Below are positions 56,301-64,000 of a stretch of DNA of 64,000 nucleotides, in pieces. The notes under the pieces are model-generated. The model saw nothing but the letters and a program-made list of their open reading frames with translations. It did no database searches and was not told the origin of the DNA. The translations under genes were made by a program, and so were the position numbers. This DNA comes from Methanospirillum hungatei JF-1 (lineage in GTDB: Archaea > Halobacteriota > Methanomicrobia > Methanomicrobiales > Methanospirillaceae): assembly GCF_000013445.1 (NCBI RefSeq), contig NC_007796.1, forward strand, positions 1,524,936-1,588,935, written 5' to 3'. How positions within the stretch are numbered: the first letter of the stretch is position 1; every line of letters begins with the position of its first letter.

Positions 56301-57188
56301 TTAAAGGGTGCTCACTAACTCCTGAAGCGGACTTGGAGCTCTTTCTCCAGCAGAGAATACAGGAAATAATGATCGAATGCCCGTTTCAGGATTCACCGGA
56401 TAATCAGATAACCCACAAACCGGTAAGGCCCGCTCAGCAATATCAAGAGTTTGTTTCCAGTAAACCTTAAGCGGTATCTTACTATTATGGAACGGGAAAA
56501 ATCCTGAAGAGCCTATCCAGTCAGAGATGATAACGAGCCCTGCTAGTAACCATGAAATTTGAGCACTGATGAATTCATCATCCTGAGTCGGGATTTTGGT
56601 ATTGAGATCATGAAGAAACAGAAGGGCAGATTCTTGTACAAAATCTGAGGCAGCAGAGATGTCATCATCAGTCACAACCAGATAATGAGGGGTATAATTT
56701 ATTGCACCCATATCGGGAGGCATTCCATGATGCCCAAATGTGGCATTCAGACAATATTTGTATCCTAAATAGAATTCTAACAAATCACCATCACAAAGAT
56801 TTTTGGTAAGATTGAGATCGGTTTTTTCAAAAATTTTTTCAAATATCTTGATTCCAAGATTGCTATGATGAAGCTGATTGCATAATCTTGGATCTCTTCC
56901 ATGAATTTGAAGAAAAATATCCTTCACCATTCCCTGAAAACTTTCAGAAAACTTACCAAGATCATGAATAGCAAGAATAAAACTTATTAATGGAATAACC
57001 TGATCCTGATTAATTCTCAGTGCAGAAGATATCCTTTGTACCAGAATTGGATGATGAGATAAAATCCTGTTTCCAACTGCCGCAACATCAAGAGAATGAT
57101 ATACGAGGAGATGATAGCGAGGCTCACAATCAATTCTGGCTTTTCCCCAGTACTGATACATACGATCTGCCCCTTGCATAAATATCAT
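56301..57188 (-). CDS. Cas3 HD nuclease part (295 codons)
   Basis: HD motifs: YHSLDVAAVG (H..D), ILAIHDLGKFSESFQG (HD), FGHHGMPPD (HH) and VIISDWIGSSG (D), the metal site of Cas3''. Starts may be 57188 or the ATG at 57161. As a separate product it could still be a single-strand nuclease but would lack the motor. Remainder of the gene is described under the cas3 entry. Confidence 0.85.
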   Translation of the reverse strand: MIFMQGADRMYQYWGKARIDCEPRYHLLVYHSLDVAAVGNRILSHHPILVQRISSALRINQDQVIPLISFILAIHDLGKFSESFQGMVKDIFLQIHGRDPRLCNQLHHSNLGIKIFEKIFEKTDLNLTKNLCDGDLLEFYLGYKYCLNATFGHHGMPPDMGAINYTPHYLVVTDDDISAASDFVQESALLFLHDLNTKIPTQDDEFISAQISWLLAGLVIISDWIGSSGFFPFHNSKIPLKVYWKQTLDIAERALPVCGLSDYPVNPETGIRSLFPVFSAGERAPSPLQELVSTL

Positions 57189-57249
57189 GATCGTCTATAC
57201 TGTTATAGAGATGACCAGTTGAACATTATATAATAATAGACTCGTTTTA

Positions 57250-57817
57250 ATTCATTATTTATCCAGATATTTTCGATTTAAAACCAAATACGATCAAAAC
57301 GAAAGGTTAATCCTCACGATTCAACCACTCGGAATAAATGAGGGAGAAGAACAATTCATCAAAGACCTTGCCGGCTATCTCACCTCTGAAAAGGATCGGT
57401 ATTCCGGGTATGAATGTTTTCTCCTCCGGAACCGTGCACGAGTGGGAGTCGGACTCTTCGAAACCGCTTACTTTTACCCGGACTTGCATCTTCTGGATGA
57501 TACGGGGGAACCGCCAGCAGGTAGTCTTTTTAGACCCGCACGGACTTGCCCATGACACAGATAAGGACCGGGAAAAACATAATCTCTGCAAAAACATCAG
57601 AAAAGACTATGAACCCTTCATCCAAAAAAGATTAAAAGACAAAGGTATCACAACCGAGATACTCCTTGATGCGTATATCATCTCGGACACCGACCAAAAA
57701 ACGGTGAGTGAGACATTCCGGGGAATGCCAACGAAAAGCCATGTCGTGTATCAGAAAAATCCCGGGTATATCCGGGAGATATGTGAGGGGCTTGCGATAG
57801 TTCAATTGGATACATGA
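57250..57817 (+). pseudogene. Res-like restriction subunit, C-terminal remnant 1
   Basis: Two frames join into one protein: up to about 57490 FKTKYDQNERLILTIQPLG, EEQFIKDLAGYLTSEKDRYS, LRNRARVGVGLFETAYFYPD; then, after a frameshift near 57490, IFWMIRGNRQQVVFLDPHGL, RKDYEPFIQKRLKDKGITTE, SETFRGMPTKSHVVYQKNPG. The FLDPHGL and YIISDT features recall the C-terminal nuclease-side domain of Res subunits of type III-like systems. The upstream helicase is missing. Two further copies follow at 59.6 and 60.2 kb. Confidence 0.55.
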
Positions 57818-58036
57818 AATAATGTTTAACGGGGCGAATGAGTACTAGACAGGTCAGGGCAAACACATCAGAGAGTCGGAACCAAATTGAGCAATATTTC
57901 TTATCCGAGCCTCAATAAAGCCAAGGTTTTACATTTGCAAATATTCACTCTCCTTTCAGATAGTCAGAAGGATTCCATATTTCAAGGTAAAAGAAAGCAA
58001 TAAAAAAAATAATCCATTCCAAATAATGATCTAGTC

Positions 58037-58645
58037 GTGAAAACATACCAAACAAAAGATATTCCCCCTGTTTACAGGGTAGATTTGTCCGAGATTCAAA
58101 AGAAGGCAATAAACGAATGGGTCAAAGATTCCACATACATTAATGCGGCAGCACGATATGGCCATAATGCTGATGAGTTTAAAAGACACCCTGAAAAATT
58201 TGATGAGGCGAATCAACAAAAGATAATTTTAGAGAGATTAATTTCGGAAGAATCACTAAAACAATCGTATGAAGTCTTTAGAGGTTTGAAAGAATATGAT
58301 ATCATTCTAACAAAGAAGACCCTTGAGGAAATTAAAATTACCAATAAAGCGACTGAACTATTTGACGATGGGTTTAATGCTGTCTCTTTTAATGAAGATA
58401 CTCCCCTAATTTATGCAACCCCAGATGAGAATGGAGAAATATGGATGTATTCAGCAAATCTAAACGAAGGGTATCCTGCATTATTTATCGGTAATGAAAA
58501 CCCCCAAAGTTTAGGATACAGAAAAGAGGGGGAGATTTTGATTAACAGAAAAACGAAATTCACAATAATTGGGGACGAAATAATGAATGTGCAAGATGCG
58601 ACCGGAACTATTAAACGCTTAGTATATATTGAATATCAAGGGTGA
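58037..58645 (+). CDS. ADP-ribosyltransferase (C3/VIP2-like)
   Basis: 202 aa from a GTG at 58037. Helical start LSEIQKKAINEWVKDSTYIN as in exoenzyme-type transferases; Arg motif SYEVFRGLKEYD; STS-like strand GFNAVSFNEDTPLIYA; catalytic turn EGEILINRKTKFTIIGDE (E-x-E). All three motifs are present, so it may be active. No secretion signal. The downstream 51-aa gene is 5 bp away. A truncated relative with a similar partner sits inside the CRISPR array, where it accompanies a virus head gene. Could be a virus-derived host modifier or a toxin. Confidence 0.75.
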   Translation: MKTYQTKDIPPVYRVDLSEIQKKAINEWVKDSTYINAAARYGHNADEFKRHPEKFDEANQQKIILERLISEESLKQSYEVFRGLKEYDIILTKKTLEEIKITNKATELFDDGFNAVSFNEDTPLIYATPDENGEIWMYSANLNEGYPALFIGNENPQSLGYRKEGEILINRKTKFTIIGDEIMNVQDATGTIKRLVYIEYQG

Positions 58646-58650
58646 GTCAC

Positions 58651-58806
58651 ATGGATAATCGAAAAAAATGGTTAGAGAAATATGCATCACCTGAAGGTGC
58701 GGTAAAGGTGGTTGGTTCTCATCAAATAACAGAGGGTGAAAAAATTAGATTAGAAGCTTGGAAATCAAAAGTTATTCGCAAATATTCACTTTCTTCATCT
58801 AAATAA
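58651..58806 (+). CDS. Small partner of the ADP-ribosyltransferase, 51 aa
   Basis: ATG at 58651 with GGTGAG 4 nt upstream. MDNRKKWLEKYASPEGAVKV then ITEGEKIRLEAWKSKVIRKY. Basic and helical. Its size, place and the pattern K-W-x-E ... T-E-x-E-K ... W resemble the 59-aa partner at 43007, which also follows a transferase. Confidence 0.6.
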   Translation: MDNRKKWLEKYASPEGAVKVVGSHQITEGEKIRLEAWKSKVIRKYSLSSSK

Positions 58807-58895
58807 TCACGGCATACAATATATATAAATATTAGTTCTTTATGCAGTGAGATTGTTGTATCAATAGATACAAATGAACCATGGAAAAGTGATGA

Positions 58896-59060
58896 CACAC
58901 AGGTCGAGATCAATTTATTGATGAATATGAAAGCATTGTTTACGCTCCCAATTGGTCAGGGGCAAGATATCAAAAGATAATAGCGAAGAATCCGGGTCTG
59001 ATCCAGTTGCTCAAATGGACACCTCATGAGGAGGAACCATTAACTCGGGGCGCTACCTGA
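58896..59060 (+). pseudogene. Coding remnant of unknown family
   Basis: An open stretch without start codon reads RDQFIDEYESIVYAPNWSG, then RYQKIIAKNPGLIQLLKWTP and HEEEPLTRGAT before TGA. The composition is protein-like, unlike its surroundings, so it is probably the tail of a lost gene. No family recognised. Confidence 0.35.
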
Positions 59061-59128
59061 TAAATACTTTTTCCACAGTGAAGTAATTGTGTTCACTATC
59101 ATGGTAAAATGGCCATATGGTGCGTCCC

Positions 59129-59449
59129 CTAATCGAATTCTGGATGTAATTTTATAAATCTGATTCGTTCATTACTCACTCTTACCCTGTTGATCAAAGC
59201 ATCAGGTTTGTTGGCATCAATCAGATACTTCATCAGTGTCACGCCAAAGAAGGGCTTTTTTCTGAAGAAAAAAAACATCATCCTGAACATCAGAAAGACC
59301 GCCAGCCCAGCTGAATTTGGTTTCACGATATTTTCTTTCTGGATATCAAGTAAAAGAGAATCTATGTAATCCAATACCTTCTGCTGGTACTCAGGTGGGA
59401 GTTGTCGAGCCCGACGTTTTATCACGCTTTTTTCAGTCATAAATGCCAA
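59129..59449 (-). pseudogene. Decayed DUF2281 antitoxin and truncated PIN toxin
   Basis: One open frame hides two broken genes. Codons from 59449 (SVIKRRARQLPPEYQQKVLD) match the start of DUF2281 antitoxins; the expected end KFSWAGGLSDVQDD is in another frame, so a frameshift occurred near 59320. From an ATG at 59233, MKYLIDANKPDALINRVRVS is a PIN toxin start that stops after 34 residues. Probably inactive. Confidence 0.5.
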
Positions 59450-59609
59450 TCTACAATATTTTCTATTCTCTGTTTGATGTTACCGATTAAATTTGTCATT
59501 TCTATTTTGATTGTCTTAATATTCAGTTAATCACCAATAAAAAACCCAATTATCCTCCGGATGATTGAATACAGACATAAATTCCTACTAACTTGGTTAT
59601 AGCCGATGG

Positions 59610-59921
59610 GTGATGCAAGGAAACCGGCAGCAGATCGTCTTCCTTGATCCCCATGGACTTGCCCATGACACGGACAAAGATCGGGAGAAACAAAATCTCT
59701 GCAAAAACATCAGAACCGAGTACGAACCCTTCATCCAGAATAGATTAAAAGAGAAAAGCATACTAACCGAGATACTCCTGGATGCATATATTGTCTCGGT
59801 CACCGACCCGATGACGGTAAGCGAAACATTCCGGGGAATGCCCACGAAAAGCCATGTGATATATCAGAAAAATCCCGGGTATATTCGGGAGATATTTGAG
59901 GGACTCGCGATAGTTCAATAA
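59610..59921 (+). pseudogene. Res-like restriction subunit, C-terminal remnant 2
   Basis: Reads GNRQQIVFLDPHGLAHDTDK, EYEPFIQNRLKEKSILTEIL and SETFRGMPTKSHVIYQKNPG, about 100 residues close to the remnant at 57250, in one frame. Only the extreme C-terminus exists. The end (CGATAGTTCAA) is shared by all three copies. Confidence 0.55.
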
Positions 59922-60240
59922 GATGCTTGAAAAGATCTATACTGGACACAGAAGATATTCCTATCTCTTCCCATATTTTCAATATAAAAGAGGATACTCA
60001 ATAAAACCATTTAGGCTGAATATTAAATGGATCATACAAAAATTATGGAAAATCAAGTGCATTATGTAAAATTTGGTAGGATGTCAAATCACCATGCAAG
60101 AACCAGGTAAGTACCGTGTATGTACCATGCAAGTATTGTTCATCTGAATAAATTTCCAAACTAAAAAGGCTTATTCTTCAATCATTAATCCTTTGAGGTA
60201 AAACCAGAACCTATTCAAACCTTAAAAGCGGCATTAAGGT

Positions 60241-60559
60241 TTGGATGATACAGGGGAACCGCCAGCAGGTAGTCTTTTTAGACCCGCACGGACTTGCTCA
60301 TGACACGAATAGACCGGGAGAATCAAAACCCCTGCCAATACATTAGAAAAGATTACGAACCCTTCATCCAGAGCAGATTAAAAGAGAAAGGCATCACAAC
60401 CGTAATACTCCTGGATGCTTATATTGTCTCGGTCACCGACCCGATGACGGTGAGCGAAACATTCCGGGGAATGCCCAGGAAGAGCCATGTGGTGTATCAG
60501 AAAAATCCTGGGTATATCAGGGAGATATTTGAGGGACTCGCGATAGTTCAGATCTCGTA
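60241..60559 (+). pseudogene. Res-like restriction subunit, C-terminal remnant 3
   Basis: Same segment again with a frameshift after HGLAHDTN: MIQGNRQQVVFLDPHGLAHD is in one frame and RKDYEPFIQSRLKEKGITTV onwards in another. Three copies of one C-terminal piece within 3.3 kb suggest repeated recombination or gene conversion of a restriction locus. The gap 59983-60240 shows no gene. Confidence 0.55.
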
Positions 60560-60641
60560 AGATTGTTCGAGAGAACACCTCGATGATGTTTCCATCAGGC
60601 CCAATGAATGAAAAGGTGACCACTTTTAGAACACATAATTA

Positions 60642-61052
60642 TTACCAGGAATGTTCCATCCATATTCTTTTAATCAACGGAATCGCCTCAAAATCTGAAT
60701 CTTCTGAAATTATGCATTTCACACCAGAATTATATGCAGTCGCGATGTGAATGGCATCACGTGGCTTTAATTTATAATGAGAGAAGAAATACCCAGCAGA
60801 TTTAATAATAATTTCATCAACCGAAATGAATGATAGCCCTTTTAAATCAAAAAGAAAAGAAGAGTATTCTTCGGCAACATCCCGATTTATCTTTTTTAAT
60901 AGAGCATATGTAAATTCATCCCAGGTTAGGAATGAAGTAATCGCAGAAATATTATTATTTTCAACTCGTTGAAGGACTTCACGAGACCATTTTCCTTTAT
61001 CTGAGTTATCTATCGCTGCATAAATGAAAATATTCGCATCAATGTAATACAT
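60642..61052 (-). CDS. vapC: PIN-domain toxin (VapC-like)
   Basis: 136 aa. MYYIDANIFIYAAIDNSDKG (first Asp), FLTWDEFTYALLKK (Glu), KLKPRDAIHIATAYNSGVKC (Asp) and IISEDSDFEAIPLIKRI (Asp) form the complete acidic set of a Mg-dependent RNase. Three bp after the antitoxin gene. Confidence 0.9.
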   Translation of the reverse strand: MYYIDANIFIYAAIDNSDKGKWSREVLQRVENNNISAITSFLTWDEFTYALLKKINRDVAEEYSSFLFDLKGLSFISVDEIIIKSAGYFFSHYKLKPRDAIHIATAYNSGVKCIISEDSDFEAIPLIKRIWMEHSW

Positions 61053-61055
61053 ACC

Positions 61056-61295
61056 TTAAAGACCTAATCGTTCCTTTAACTCTAATTCATACTGTTCATC
61101 TGATTGATAATCATTTATCTGAACCCTTTCGGCCAAGGCTTTAAATTTTGCCACAACCGTCATTTTTTTAGGAACTATTATGATTTTTCCTTCGATGACT
61201 GATATCATGACATGATCACCGGGAGAGAAATCTGCCTTTCTCCAAATTTCCCGGGGGATTATTAAATCTTCATTTTCTGAAATTATCGTTTCCAT
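61056..61295 (-). CDS. vapB: AbrB/MazE-type antitoxin
   Basis: 79 aa from the ATG at 61295; the frame is open to 61319. METIISENEDLIIPREIWRK, then FSPGDHVMISVIEGKIIIVP is the swapped-hairpin AbrB fold. The C-terminal tail (QYELELKERLGL) would wrap the toxin. First gene of the pair. Confidence 0.85.
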   Translation of the reverse strand: METIISENEDLIIPREIWRKADFSPGDHVMISVIEGKIIIVPKKMTVVAKFKALAERVQINDYQSDEQYELELKERLGL

Positions 61296-61319
61296 GTCTA
61301 TCGTGAATATAGTAATCAC

Positions 61320-61680
61320 TCAAACCAAATATGTATTTCTGGTTTATTTGAGGAGTCATAAACAACTCAGTTTGCCCCTCAATACCCCAATTCCCATATC
61401 GTGATGAAAACCAGATTTAAGACCGGCCAAGAAACCGCCAGGCCGGCATAGCAGGATGAATGACTCTTCAATCCGCCTAAAAATCAGAGTTGATTCGAGG
61501 TTTCTTTTCTTTTTCTTTCCACTCTAAAAGTTTGAAAGAAACTCACCCGGATCCTTAACTAACCATTGGGACCTCTCCTTTGTATAATCCCCATGGCCTT
61601 TATCATATAACTGCAAAAATCTCACAGCATCACCCGGACAGAACCCATGAATATCGAATACCGTTCAAAAACATTGTCAA
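61320..61680. other. Intergenic stretch with a G+C-rich hairpin
   Basis: No gene seen. CCGGCC and GGCCGG at about 61431-61455 form an inverted repeat around 12 bp. It is past the stop of the minus-strand secreted protein and may help end that transcript. Confidence 0.35.
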
Positions 61681-62856
61681 TCATATCCCTCTCAGCTCAT
61701 CAGGAAGATACCACCACTTCTCTATCTTATATGCTTCATATGGCACATCAACTTTAATTTTCCCATCAACAATTTCCTGACAGGTACGCTCCAACCGATT
61801 CAGTTTCTCATGATACTGCCAGATAATCCCTTTGATAAACAAATCATAGTGTTCAAGCATATAGACTCGAAGATCAAGGAGTTCTTCAGTATGATACCGC
61901 TGTTCAAATCGTTCAGCTAAAACAAGATCCAGATCTTCAGATGACCATTGTGCAAAGACCGGGTAGGACCTGAGTTCATAATATTTGTCACTCCCATAGA
62001 TAGCATCGTCAAACGCTTCAGACGGACTTTTTAGTTCAGCCCGGTTTTTCTTATATTTGAAATAGATCTCATCTGCAATATCGGGGATGACGATATTATC
62101 CCGATAGAACCGCATCTTCTTCTCAAGTTCGCGGTACATACCGATTAAACCATAAATCGGACCAAACTCCGGCAGTGCAATACCTGATTCATAGCCTAGA
62201 CCTGCATCCACCACGGTCAGATATGATTGGGCACTATCCATTACGCCCATGGCATCTTCGATCTCTTTCCCCACGATGTTTTGCCCGGCTTCATCCACCA
62301 GACTTCCCTGCCAGTCAGGAATCTCTCGTGTTAAATTGTCTTTGAATGCAGAGATATCCCACATCATATTATCTTTCAGAGCGTAGGTGATTCCCCTGTC
62401 CGGTCCAAGTACACCGGTTTCGTTCGCCACCAGGGCCTTATACAGGACCTCATCAGAATATTTACCAAACTGTGAGGGGAGATAGTATCGAAGTGTCCAG
62501 ATAAGTTCTCCATAGTCTCGTGTCTTCTTTGTTGTATCTTCTCCCTTCAATCGGCCGTATATTAATTTCCCTAACCGAATCACTTCAGATTCGGCAAATT
62601 TTTCCATATCAGACTGCCTTTCTGCATATGAAGGAGTACAACCCAGTCTATCAAAAATATCCTTCTGGTCATTTAAACCCTTATAAACCGCACCCCAAAC
62701 CTCTATATCGACAGTAGTTGATGGATCAATCCATATATACAACTCATATTCATTATTTGTCTGAGTCCCATCAGCAACATCAGAAATTTTTGATGCAATA
62801 ACAGAACCAGGTAATCCATCAAAAATAGACATTTCCCGGCCATCCGGCCAGCTCAT
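61681..62856 (-). CDS. C-terminal part of a split secreted protein, family unknown
   Basis: 391 codons from the nominal ATG (62856), but the frame is protein-like further upstream (KKFQTPEEFQEWV directly precedes MSWPDGREM). It belongs to the same protein as the gene ending at 62853 and is reached by a -1 shift on A AAA AAT at 62895-62889. Features: IWIDPSTTVDIEVWGAVYKG, a helical middle, and an acidic C-terminal half with many aromatic residues (YHTEELLDLRVYMLEHYDLF). No family recognised. Confidence 0.7.
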   Translation of the reverse strand: MSWPDGREMSIFDGLPGSVIASKISDVADGTQTNNEYELYIWIDPSTTVDIEVWGAVYKGLNDQKDIFDRLGCTPSYAERQSDMEKFAESEVIRLGKLIYGRLKGEDTTKKTRDYGELIWTLRYYLPSQFGKYSDEVLYKALVANETGVLGPDRGITYALKDNMMWDISAFKDNLTREIPDWQGSLVDEAGQNIVGKEIEDAMGVMDSAQSYLTVVDAGLGYESGIALPEFGPIYGLIGMYRELEKKMRFYRDNIVIPDIADEIYFKYKKNRAELKSPSEAFDDAIYGSDKYYELRSYPVFAQWSSEDLDLVLAERFEQRYHTEELLDLRVYMLEHYDLFIKGIIWQYHEKLNRLERTCQEIVDGKIKVDVPYEAYKIEKWWYLPDELRGI

Positions 62857-63206
62857 AACCCACTCCTGAAATTCTTCAGGCGTTTGAAATTTTTTTGCTG
62901 ATCAATACTCACAACGACGCTCACATAATCCCCCTTCTTATTTTTTACCCGGTTATCATTTTGAGGGCATGAAAAAGGAATATACCCTCCCCACCGAACA
63001 GTGTGGACATGATTTCCTGAAGTAGGATATGATTCCCATTCTTCTGATACCTGAAGATTTGAAGAAATATCAGAACTCTGTGGAAGGGCAGAAATGAGAG
63101 ATGATGGAACATCCCCCGATACAGGAAAAACCAAAATAAAAATAAAGATCGCTGATACAAACAAAGGCATTATCAATCCATTTTGTTTCTGATGAATGAA
63201 TGACAT
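62853..63206 (-). CDS. N-terminal part of the split secreted protein
   Basis: 117 aa in this frame from the ATG at 63206, with GGGGG about 10 nt upstream; the frame opens at 63242. Signal peptide: MSFIHQKQNGLIMPLFVSAI then FIFILVFPVSGD. The exported part contains SYPTSGNHVHTVRWGGYIPF. It runs into an A7 run at 62896-62890 and stops soon after; the -1 frame continues as the next entry. Confidence 0.65.
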   Translation of the reverse strand: MSFIHQKQNGLIMPLFVSAIFIFILVFPVSGDVPSSLISALPQSSDISSNLQVSEEWESYPTSGNHVHTVRWGGYIPFSCPQNDNRVKNKKGDYVSVVVSIDQQKNFKRLKNFRSGL

Positions 63207-63424
63207 GATCAATTTCCCCCAAGATGCCTTCAGGAAAAGCAACCATGAGAGTGAATCTGTTATTATTCAGCAGGATCATACAGAACAATACCTGCTATGT
63301 GGATTTCTGATTGTACCGGTGGCATCAATGCATGAGTATTCGCACCTGAGTTGATAAAGTATGTGGCTCATTCAAATTTTTCCATGAACGGCCATTATGC
63401 CAAAAAAGGGAAAGTATAAGCGAA

Positions 63425-64000
63425 TCAGGCGTTATCAAAATTTTTACTCACCATCTCATATACCTCATCAATAAGCCGACCAGCTTCCCCGGTCATATAG
63501 AGCGGTATGGATAATATGGTATCATGAAAACTCAGCTCTCCTTCCCAGAACCGAATCGCAAACGGAGGCTTTTTCTCTTCCATGTACACACGCAGGGACC
63601 GGAGCGTACCGGTCTTTCCTGATTTCACTTCAACCGGGTATATCCTGCCTTTCCTGGTGATGCAGTAATCAATCTCACTCGAGCTCCCGGTCTTATCCCG
63701 TGCCCAGAAATAAAGTTCTGAACTGATGAACGGATCCTCAAGTGCCAATAATTCCTGACCGATAAACTGCTCTGCCAAACTGCCTCTGTTAATCTGCATA
63801 ACATCCTTCAGACTCATAATTTCAGCATTCAATCCACAAAGATGCTGCATAAGGCCAATATCCAGAAAAATATACTTCTGCTTATTGGACAGGGTTGCAC
63901 CGAGGGGAAGACCAGATGCATCTGTTCCATAGACAGGAGTGATGACACGGGCAAGGCTGAGCAGGTGGAGGGCATTTTTCAGATCGCGGGATTTAGATTC
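63425..64000 (-). CDS. AAA ATPase, C-terminal DUF4143 part (5' end outside window)
   Basis: The frame is open from the window edge to 63425. It reads ALHLLSLARVITPVYGTDAS, QKYIFLDIGLMQHLCGLN, GSLAEQFIGQELLA, LYFWARDKTGSSSEIDYCIT and RKGRIYPVEVKSGKTGTLRS, the DUF4143 domain with its E.D...E.K pattern. The ATPase domain lies beyond the window. Paralogue of the gene at 1060. Confidence 0.88.
   Translation of the reverse strand, partial: ESKSRDLKNALHLLSLARVITPVYGTDASGLPLGATLSNKQKYIFLDIGLMQHLCGLNAEIMSLKDVMQINRGSLAEQFIGQELLALEDPFISSELYFWARDKTGSSSEIDYCITRKGRIYPVEVKSGKTGTLRSLRVYMEEKKPPFAIRFWEGELSFHDTILSIPLYMTGEAGRLIDEVYEMVSKNFDNA

Larger units (their letters stand above)
54447..57188 (-). pseudogene. 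cas3: cas3, interrupted by an in-frame TAA
   Basis: HD and helicase halves lie in one frame and would form a single Cas3 of about 913 residues, but TAA at 56301-56303 separates them (VSTL-stop-LGAGPHLFIIEEST). The stop lies just before the P-loop STGGGKTEAA. Between the TAA and the P-loop there is no ATG, GTG or TTG, so the second half cannot start with an intact Walker A in the usual way. A CAA to TAA change would account for it. Reads as a recent nonsense mutation in an otherwise intact operon. Confidence 0.85.

Noticed and set aside
56301..56303. Pyrrolysine or selenocysteine readthrough to rescue cas3
   Set aside because: The codon is TAA, not TAG or TGA, and no recoding element is seen.

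Overview
The window looks like chromosomal DNA of a methanogenic archaeon of the Methanomicrobiales, most likely Methanospirillum or a close relative. This is an inference from gene content: several very large multi-PAS histidine kinases with an archaeal [LIDS]TRHD-type H-box, receiver domains placed in front of kinases, TATA boxes with short leaders, GGAGGTGA-type ribosome binding sites, and a type I-E CRISPR-Cas locus. No rRNA or tRNA gene was recognised.

Layout. 1-3.8 kb holds an EamA transporter (cut by the window edge), a DUF4143-type AAA ATPase, a secreted protein and a DJ-1/PfpI protein. 4.0-8.5 kb is a ferrous-iron operon: feoA, feoA, feoB, a small membrane protein, a Cys-rich winged-helix protein, and a protein that joins a DtxR/MntR metal repressor to a histidine kinase. 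8.9-9.5 kb carries very small genes. 9.6-12.1 kb is a MarR regulator with a heavy-metal P-type ATPase. 12.3-32.7 kb is a signalling block of five large sensor kinases (three begin with a receiver domain, one is fused to a PhnD-like binding domain, one has a PocR domain) plus an AAA/PD-(D/E)XK protein and a lipoprotein.

33-41.4 kb is accessory DNA: a toxin-antitoxin pair whose toxin is cut off next to a truncated chemotaxis receptor, a frameshifted UvrD helicase/PD-(D/E)XK nuclease, KilA-N remnants, a DUF104/PIN pair, the N-terminus of a DNA methyltransferase, a MITE-like element and a CARF-like/HTH regulator. Two copies of a roughly 190-bp structured element flank this block, and their hairpin keeps its pairing although its bases differ.

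41.5-57.2 kb is a complete type I-E locus read leftwards: cas3-cas8e-cas11-cas7-cas5-cas6e-cas1-cas2, a short leader, and an array of 80 repeats. At the old end of the array 1.9 kb of virus-like DNA (a head-protein gene and an ADP-ribosyltransferase gene, both truncated at repeat edges) sits exactly between two repeats, followed by three degenerate repeats. cas3 carries an in-frame TAA between its HD and helicase halves, so interference may be lost or impaired while the adaptation genes look intact.

57.2-64 kb is again accessory: three decayed C-terminal fragments of a Res-like restriction subunit, an intact ADP-ribosyltransferase with a small partner gene (the same arrangement as inside the array), decayed and intact PIN/antitoxin pairs, a secreted protein split at an A7 slippery run, and the C-terminal part of another DUF4143 ATPase.
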